This document shows, one piece after another, positions 30,987 to 35,992 of a DNA stretch of 35,992 nucleotides (positions are counted from its first letter, which is position 1; each line of letters starts with the position of its first letter). The DNA is taken from positions 1 through 35,992 of the IMG/VR virus record IMGVR_UViG_3300027861_000094; one strand, written 5' to 3'. A program made the translations under genes and the position numbers. The notes beneath the pieces are model-generated. The model did not search any database and was not told the DNA's origin. It saw only the letters and a list, made by a program, of their open reading frames with translations. Source of the DNA: a virus.

Positions 30987-31196
30987 ATGAATGAAGAACA
31001 GGTTGAAGCGTTAAGAATATATTGTGAAAGACAAAAACTAATGATTTCGGAATTAATGAATAAAGTGTTATGGTTAGAGACCAGATTAGAACTTTCAAAT
31101 AAAATAAATATAGAACAGGAAAAAGAAGAGGCTGAGAAAGCGTTTGAAGAACAGAAAACTCCGCCAAGAAAAAGACATTCACAATTTGTAAAGTAA
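30987..31196 (+). CDS. Small coiled-coil protein (69 aa)
   Basis: The 69-residue product MNEEQVEALRIYCERQKLMI is nearly all helix: heptad-like leucines (SELMNKVLWLETRLELSNKI), an acidic run (EQEKEEAEKAFEEQK) and a basic end (PPRKRHSQFVK). It is similar in design, though not in sequence, to the 68-residue gene at 21888. Both sit directly before a fibre gene, which suggests a role in fibre trimerisation or attachment. A GAGGTGAAG site precedes the ATG. Function is not known to me. Confidence 0.7.
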   Translation: MNEEQVEALRIYCERQKLMISELMNKVLWLETRLELSNKINIEQEKEEAEKAFEEQKTPPRKRHSQFVK

Positions 31197-31208
31197 GAGG
31201 TTAGACAA

Positions 31209-32075
31209 ATGGCGTCAACAATTAAACTAAAAAGAAGTACTACTACCGGTGCTATACCCACATTTAGTACTGATTTAGTAGAAGGCGAAATAGCACTTAA
31301 CTTAAAGGACAAGATCCTTTATGCTGCAAATAGTACTGCTGTTTTTGAACTTGCGAGAAACACTGCGAACAACGGTTTGGTTCTTCACGACGGTAGTGGC
31401 AATGAGATTACAATAACAGCTCCATCAATTGCTGGTGATTATAGTTTGACGTTACCAATAGATGATGGTACTTCAGGACAATTTCTGCAAACAGACGGTA
31501 CTGGCGTTTTAAGTTGGGATGCTCCTACTGGTACTGTTGCCTCTGTTGGTGCTGGTGTAGGTTTGTCGGATAGTGGCACAGCTTCCGATCCTGTACTCAA
31601 CGTAAATACTAATGAAGGCCTTGCTGTTGTATCAGATAATGTGGGATTGAAAAATGGTAGTGCTTTTAGTGATAACACAATTTTAGTTTGGGATGATGGT
31701 AATTCACAATTTATAAATTCGGCTATTACGGATAATTCAACTTTAGTAACTATTAATAGTGATACTACAATTACAGGCGATCTTACCGTTTCTGGAACAA
31801 CTACAACTTTAGATGTAACAACAGTTGCTATTGAAGATCCTATTGTAAAATTCGCAAACAATAACACTGCTGATACCACTGATATCGGTTTTTATGGAGA
31901 ATATAATAAAGCTACTACAGTAAAATATGCAGCTTTTTTCAGAGATACTACGGATAAAAGTTGGAAAGTGTATAATGAATTAACAAACGAACCAATTATT
32001 GCTGGTGGTGATATTGTTTTAACTGGCGGTTCTTTAGCTCAACTTGATGCAGTAATTGACGGCGGTACTTACTAA
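31209..32075 (+). CDS. Tail-fibre protein with Mtd_N-like N-terminus (1)
   Basis: Residues 1-50 (MASTIKLKRSTTTGAIPTFS, DLVEGEIALNLKDKILYAAN) form the short N-terminal domain common in phage fibre and tropism proteins (Mtd_N-like). This is followed by ITAPSIAGDYSLTLPIDDGTSGQFLQTDGTGVLSWDAPTG and Thr-rich shaft sequence (TITGDLTVSGTTTTLDVTTV) ending in a small globular domain (DIGFYGEYNKATTVKYAAFFRDTTDKSWKVYN). The YSLTLP-DDG and TDG-LSW strings also occur in the gp15 extension. The 288-residue length suits a short shaft or an adaptor rather than a complete long fibre. An AGAGG site precedes the ATG. Confidence 0.75.
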   Translation: MASTIKLKRSTTTGAIPTFSTDLVEGEIALNLKDKILYAANSTAVFELARNTANNGLVLHDGSGNEITITAPSIAGDYSLTLPIDDGTSGQFLQTDGTGVLSWDAPTGTVASVGAGVGLSDSGTASDPVLNVNTNEGLAVVSDNVGLKNGSAFSDNTILVWDDGNSQFINSAITDNSTLVTINSDTTITGDLTVSGTTTTLDVTTVAIEDPIVKFANNNTADTTDIGFYGEYNKATTVKYAAFFRDTTDKSWKVYNELTNEPIIAGGDIVLTGGSLAQLDAVIDGGTY

Positions 32076-32093
32076 TTTAGAGTATAATTTTTT

Positions 32094-32810
32094 ATGGCTT
32101 CTGAAATAAAATTAAAACGCAGTGGTGTTTCTGGTTCTAAACCGACCACCACTGACCTATCCGATGGCGAAATCGCGGTCAATACCCGTGATAATATCGT
32201 ATTCGTTGCGAATACTACACATGTATTTGAAGTAGGAAGTGTTTTAACCACAAATACAACAATAGGTTCTACGCCAGCAGTTTTTGTAGATACAACAAAC
32301 GATAGACTAGGTATTGGTAAAAACAATCCCTCTTATGCGTTAGATGTTACGGGTGATATAAATTTATCAAACGGCATTCGTATAAACGGTGTTGCTGGCA
32401 CTGATGGTCAAATGTTGGCTGCAAATACAACAGGTGGTATTGAGTGGCGAGATGATGTAGAAGTTTATAATCACACCTGGGCTGTTGCTGGTAATATTAC
32501 CGCGGCCGCATTACCGTGTATGTTTGTGTTAACAGGTAATACAGTAGGCTATAACGAAGTTGTTGAGTTTGGTAGATATCGTGCGAAGATTAATTCTGGA
32601 ACAAGTGTGGATGTTAAGTTTCAGAAAAATGGTGTAGATATTCCAAGTTCAAGTCAAACAATTACTACCGCAAAACAGACAATCACTGCATTTACAGCAA
32701 ATACTATGGTAAACGAAGATGAACTTACAGTTGTAACAAGTTCACCCAGTGGTTCACCTGTAGATTTATCTGTAACTGCGTTTTTTACTAGAAAGAGATA
32801 TATTGATTAA
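32094..32810 (+). CDS. Tail-fibre protein with Mtd_N-like N-terminus (2)
   Basis: The 238-residue protein repeats the N-terminal domain of the previous gene (MASEIKLKRSGVSGSKPTTT, LSDGEIAVNTRDNIVFVANTT) and then has one fibre repeat (VDTTNDRLGIGKNNPSYALDVTGDI) of the type present twice in the fibre encoded at 22098. The C-terminal 110 residues (YNHTWAVAGNITAAALPCMFVLTGN, GRYRAKINSGTSVDVKFQKNG) are predicted beta-sandwich and may be the receptor or partner binding head. The stop shares a base with the start of the next gene (TAATG), so translation is probably coupled. Confidence 0.75.
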   Translation: MASEIKLKRSGVSGSKPTTTDLSDGEIAVNTRDNIVFVANTTHVFEVGSVLTTNTTIGSTPAVFVDTTNDRLGIGKNNPSYALDVTGDINLSNGIRINGVAGTDGQMLAANTTGGIEWRDDVEVYNHTWAVAGNITAAALPCMFVLTGNTVGYNEVVEFGRYRAKINSGTSVDVKFQKNGVDIPSSSQTITTAKQTITAFTANTMVNEDELTVVTSSPSGSPVDLSVTAFFTRKRYID

Positions 32811-34372
32811 TGTCAACTGAAAAATGGACGATAACATATAATGCTGATAATGGTTCTGAAACTGAAGCTAGTGGTTGTGGTCCAACCGCAGCAATAAAGG
32901 GTGTTCATGCTAACAATGTAGATTCCATGACCAAATTTAATTTATCTGTTGATTCACCTAATTTAACTGATGTTACTACAGACCATATTCTATTCGTTGA
33001 TGTAGTGAGTCCTAATACAGATAATGATAGAAAGTTCTTTACCATTAAAAATGTTTATACCGGTAATAGTACGATTGAAGTTAATGAATCCACCAGTATT
33101 CAAGCTAATTCTTTAACTTGGGCCATTGGTGGTAAGAGAAAAAATATATATGATACAATTGACTATAATGCTTTATCTAGAGCAGTGGTAAATAATGATA
33201 TAAAATTAACTACTACATTTATGCCTATTATAGAACTTGATCCAAATACCACTAGTAATTATTTAGTACCTTCTGTTTATAAGACTGGTATCAAGTTAGA
33301 TGCTTACGATAGAAATATATGTAAACTATACGGTCCAATGATAATTAGATCATCTGGCACAGATAAACCTATACTTGAATCAGATACGGGTGACAGTTCT
33401 AAACTCTTTGACAAAACTACCAATAACAACAATAATGCTTTCGCAATTATTTTTGAAAATTTAGAATTTCATATTAATAATAATAATGGTGGGAGCGGTG
33501 GCACTGGGATCACTATAACAGAATCCGCAAGAGTCTACGTTAAAGACTGTATATTTACACGATCTATCAATGATACCAACGAAGCTGAAATCATAGGCAT
33601 CGATGGTGGTGGAAACGGGCCACAAATCCAGTTAGTAGTAATAAACAGTTTATTTGATGGTACCTATGCTTCTGGTGGCACAGATGGAAAATTAACGCGT
33701 GGCATTTCGTTCACCGAGACAGGTAGACTTTTAGACACTTTAACTGTTATAGGTTGTACTTTTAAAAATTTGAGAGAAAATGCTATATATACAGGTGATT
33801 TTGAAAACGTTTTTATTGAAAATAATTTAATTTATAACGTAGGTTCCGATAATGACGGTAATGGTTCAGCAATAAAACTATTTGATGAATTTAATCTTGA
33901 AGGCAGAACTGTAATCATAAAAAATAATACAATATATAATGCTTCAAATAATGGTATTACATTAACAATGAAAGATGCCGTTGACGGTGATTATTATATG
34001 GGAATAATCTATAACAATATAATTTCAGATTGTGGTGAATTTGCTATTGGTAATGAAGGTTATTCTGCAAATACAGATCAAATGTTGGTCATAAGAAATA
34101 ATAATTTTTTTAACAATGGCTCAGATACCGTTGAATCAACTGCCTTTCCACATGCGCTTCAAATAGACAATGTTAGTTTAGATCCTCAGTTTGCAAATCC
34201 CCCCGCTGGTGATTTTTCAGTAGGCACAAACATGAAGGGAATAGGATATGGTGTAAGTAATCCAGAAAACAACAATAAAGTAGATTTGGGAGCAGCACAA
34301 AGAAGTGGACCAGAAAAAGGTGGTCATATTGGAATTATAAGACCTTTAATATCAAGTTTTGATGCGAGGTAA
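32810..34372 (+). CDS. Beta-helix tailspike-like protein, paralogue 1
   Basis: The 520-residue protein has an N-terminal domain of about 112 residues (MSTEKWTITYNADNGSETEA to GGKRKN) nearly identical to the next gene, then a right-handed beta-helix-like region with repeated strands and Asn ladders: VYVKDCIFTRS, IQLVVINSLFDGT, TVIGCTFKNLRENAIYTGDFENVFIENNLIYN, VIIKNNTIYNASNNGITL, YNNIISDCGEFAIGN, VIRNNNFFNNGS. The IxNNxIxNxxxxGI motif is typical of pectate-lyase-like and spike folds. Catalytic residues cannot be picked. Likely a spike or fibre-associated glycan-binding or glycan-cutting protein. Confidence 0.75.
   Translation: MSTEKWTITYNADNGSETEASGCGPTAAIKGVHANNVDSMTKFNLSVDSPNLTDVTTDHILFVDVVSPNTDNDRKFFTIKNVYTGNSTIEVNESTSIQANSLTWAIGGKRKNIYDTIDYNALSRAVVNNDIKLTTTFMPIIELDPNTTSNYLVPSVYKTGIKLDAYDRNICKLYGPMIIRSSGTDKPILESDTGDSSKLFDKTTNNNNNAFAIIFENLEFHINNNNGGSGGTGITITESARVYVKDCIFTRSINDTNEAEIIGIDGGGNGPQIQLVVINSLFDGTYASGGTDGKLTRGISFTETGRLLDTLTVIGCTFKNLRENAIYTGDFENVFIENNLIYNVGSDNDGNGSAIKLFDEFNLEGRTVIIKNNTIYNASNNGITLTMKDAVDGDYYMGIIYNNIISDCGEFAIGNEGYSANTDQMLVIRNNNFFNNGSDTVESTAFPHALQIDNVSLDPQFANPPAGDFSVGTNMKGIGYGVSNPENNNKVDLGAAQRSGPEKGGHIGIIRPLISSFDAR
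32846..33145 (+). repeat. Dispersed near-identical duplication, copy 1 (partner 34411-34710)
   Basis: The DNA encoding the shared N-terminal domain of the two beta-helix genes is almost identical over about 300 bases at a constant offset of 1565. Differences cluster in two short windows, around codons 26-30 and 65-71. Confidence 0.85.
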
Positions 34373-34374
34373 AA

Positions 34375-35976
34375 ATGTCAACTGAAAAATGGATATTAAC
34401 ATTTAATAACGATAATGGTTCTGAAACTGAAGCTAGTGGTTGTGGTCCTGCAACTGCTGTTTTTGGTGTTCATGCTAACAATGTAGATTCCATGACCAAA
34501 TTTAATTTATCTGTTGATTCACCTAATTTAACTGATGTTACTACAGACCATATTCTATTCGTTGATATTAATTCTGCTATTTCCGGCAACGACAGAAAGT
34601 TCTTTACCATTAAAAATGTTTATACCGGTAATAGTACGATTGAAGTTAATGAATCCACCAGTATTCAAGCTAATTCTTTAACTTGGGCTATTGGTGGTAA
34701 GAGAAAAAATCCTTTCGCTGGTCAAAATGATTATCAATATTTAATGCGTGCCACTTCAAACAGTAGTATTCTTTTAGATTGGTATAACTTTGAAATAGAA
34801 CCCAGTACGGCTCCTTATGATATTACTTCAAATGTGATTTATATAAAGGGTGCACAGAACACAACTGAAGGACAAAATTTAAGAAAAAAGTATGGACCAG
34901 TTGTTATTGCGGGAACGTCTTCCACAAACAAATCTAAATTACAAGGATCATCTTCTACTACTGACGCATTATGGAACCTTGGCAGCTCGCGCCGAGGTTT
35001 AATTATAAGAAATTTAGAATGTATTGTTCAAAATGCATATGCGACTGCCGTTAAAGATGTAAGTAATAGTAGTAGTAGCGAATTTATCTTTATGGATTGC
35101 GATTTTGTTTTTAATGGTAATGTTCAAAATTCTATAAATTATAGAAATGGTTTAAGTTTGGCTGGTAATAGTACCAAGGGTCCAATATTTTTTATAGGAT
35201 GTAACTTTTACTCATCGGATCCAGGATCCAGAAAAATTATGAATTATGGTATTTACTCCGGTTCGGATGCGAGCTCCGACGAGGAATTAGTTGTTTTAGA
35301 ATGTTCTTTTAGAGATTGTGAGGTCGCTGTAACGGTTAGTGAATTTACAAATAGTTTTGTTTTTTTAAATAATCTAATATATGATTGTGGTTTTACAGAT
35401 CCAAATAAGGTGAGCTCAGCAATTCCTTATAATGCCAACAATGCAATCGTTATAAGACACTCGACATCGTTCAATTTGAATGATCCATTAAATAATCTTA
35501 TCATAAAAAATAATACCATAATAGGCGCCGAAAAAAATGGAATATTTCAAGATGGTACAGGTTTAATAGAAAGCCTTAATGATGATGTTCAAATGAGTGG
35601 AATTATTATGAATAATAATATTGTTGATTGTGGAGATTATGCATTTCAAAATAATAGTTTATCTGCAAACGTGGCTCAAGGTATTCTTTTTATTGATAAT
35701 AATTTATATAATAATGGACTTGGAGATATAGACACTACATACACTAGAAATTACTATATAAAAGATAACATAAATGTTAATCCTAATTTTGAAAATTCAA
35801 GTACAAACAATTATGTTCCTGGAGACACTTTAAAAAATAAATCAGTTCCTACAAATTATGTAGACACAAGTACAACAAATTATCAATACATTGGTGCTTT
35901 AAATGCTTCTGAAAAAGAAGGTGGCTCTCCACCAAAATTAATTCGTCCTCTAATTATAAATATAGTACCAGGTTAA
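34375..35976 (+). CDS. Beta-helix tailspike-like protein, paralogue 2
   Basis: The 533-residue protein starts two bases after its paralogue. The first 112 residues differ at only a few positions, in two short blocks; after GGKRKN the two proteins diverge completely in length and sequence. The remainder again shows beta-helix rungs: LIIRNLECIVQN, FIFMDCDFVFNG, PIFFIGCNFYSS, LVVLECSFRDCEVAV, SFVFLNNLIYDCG, LIIKNNTIIGAEKNGIF, IIMNNNIVDCGDYAF, LFIDNNLYNNGL. Both end in PLI-type tails (KLIRPLIINIVPG; GIIRPLISSFDAR), so the N- and C-termini are shared while the middle varies. A late promoter lies inside its last codons. Confidence 0.75.
   Translation: MSTEKWILTFNNDNGSETEASGCGPATAVFGVHANNVDSMTKFNLSVDSPNLTDVTTDHILFVDINSAISGNDRKFFTIKNVYTGNSTIEVNESTSIQANSLTWAIGGKRKNPFAGQNDYQYLMRATSNSSILLDWYNFEIEPSTAPYDITSNVIYIKGAQNTTEGQNLRKKYGPVVIAGTSSTNKSKLQGSSSTTDALWNLGSSRRGLIIRNLECIVQNAYATAVKDVSNSSSSEFIFMDCDFVFNGNVQNSINYRNGLSLAGNSTKGPIFFIGCNFYSSDPGSRKIMNYGIYSGSDASSDEELVVLECSFRDCEVAVTVSEFTNSFVFLNNLIYDCGFTDPNKVSSAIPYNANNAIVIRHSTSFNLNDPLNNLIIKNNTIIGAEKNGIFQDGTGLIESLNDDVQMSGIIMNNNIVDCGDYAFQNNSLSANVAQGILFIDNNLYNNGLGDIDTTYTRNYYIKDNINVNPNFENSSTNNYVPGDTLKNKSVPTNYVDTSTTNYQYIGALNASEKEGGSPPKLIRPLIINIVPG
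34411..34710 (+). repeat. Dispersed near-identical duplication, copy 2 (partner 32846-33145)
   Basis: The second copy of the N-terminal anchor DNA. Identity, including synonymous sites, ends sharply after the GGKRKN codons, where the receptor-side beta-helix begins. Confidence 0.85.
35955..35962 (+). promoter_or_regulatory. T4-type late promoter box (TATAAATA) at the end of the spike gene
   Basis: An exact TATAAATA inside the last codons of the second beta-helix gene, 29 bases before the expected next start. It implies a further late gene just beyond the window. Confidence 0.7.
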
Positions 35977-35979
35977 AAT

Positions 35980-35984
35980 AGGAG
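35980..35984 (+). promoter_or_regulatory. Ribosome binding site of the next, unseen gene
   Basis: AGGAG lies six bases before the terminal AT at 35991-35992. If the next base is G, a gene starts at 35991, at the normal distance from the late promoter at 35955. Confidence 0.6.
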
Positions 35985-35992
35985 AAATCAAT

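Noticed and set aside
31439-31879. A 146-codon minus-strand open frame within a fibre gene
   Set aside because: It is complementary to the repetitive fibre codons (GGT, ACT, GAT), which seldom give stops on the other strand. No family match was recognised.
1-35992. Prophage integration or mobile element signs
   Set aside because: No integrase, transposase, attachment-site repeat or terminal inverted repeat was seen; the zinc-finger N-terminus of the gp4-type gene is the only trace of a mobile-element-like module.

Overview
This window is a stretch of the late (virion) region of a T4-type contractile-tailed phage. The evidence is the ordered set of baseplate and tail genes (gp26, gp4, gp48, gp53, gp27, gp5, gp25, gp6, gp8 and gp15 types), dense packing with ATGA and TAATG overlaps, no host housekeeping genes, and repeated T4-type late promoter boxes (TATAAATA). 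The AT-rich base use, the DUF4815-type giant structural protein, the Mtd_N-like fibre N-termini and the 2-oxoglutarate oxygenases near the fibres resemble marine T4-like phages of the cyanophage/pelagiphage kind. The host cannot be fixed from this window.

Layout. Positions 1-3694 run leftward: a gp4-type head-completion nuclease with an unusual zinc-finger N-terminus, a conserved protein of the gp2/gp4 neighbourhood, a tail-tube-fold protein, gp26, a 52-residue gp51-like partner, and the start of a probable tape measure protein that leaves the window. Positions 3695-3880 hold two divergent late promoters and a GC-rich hairpin. Positions 3881-16026 run rightward and encode the tube cap and baseplate: gp48, gp53, gp27 (with a lysozyme-like domain inserted), gp5 (spike with a C-terminal CHAP-like domain and no lysozyme), gp25, gp6, a protein in the gp7 position, and gp8. 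Positions 16040-24732 hold a 1944-residue structural protein, a small coiled-coil protein, a fibre, a Gly/Pro-rich adhesin-like protein and a possible fibre-assembly protein.

Positions 24729-29713 form an accessory island of enzymes on both strands: a sulfotransferase split by a -1 frameshift at an A10 tract, four putative 2OG-Fe(II) oxygenases, and a leftward operon of a 50-residue peptide plus two QueC-like PP-loop proteins. A palindromic bidirectional late promoter at 29778-29791 then separates this operon from a second structural block (29820-35976): gp15 with a fibre-like tail, a small coiled-coil protein, two Mtd_N-like fibres and two beta-helix spike-like paralogues that share an almost identical N-terminus.

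The structural genes would build the tail tube, baseplate, spike and fibres. The island is the least conventional part. Its enzymes sit beside the adhesins under late-type control, so they may chemically modify virion or small-peptide substrates late in infection; that is inference. No tRNA, CRISPR array or insertion sequence was recognised.
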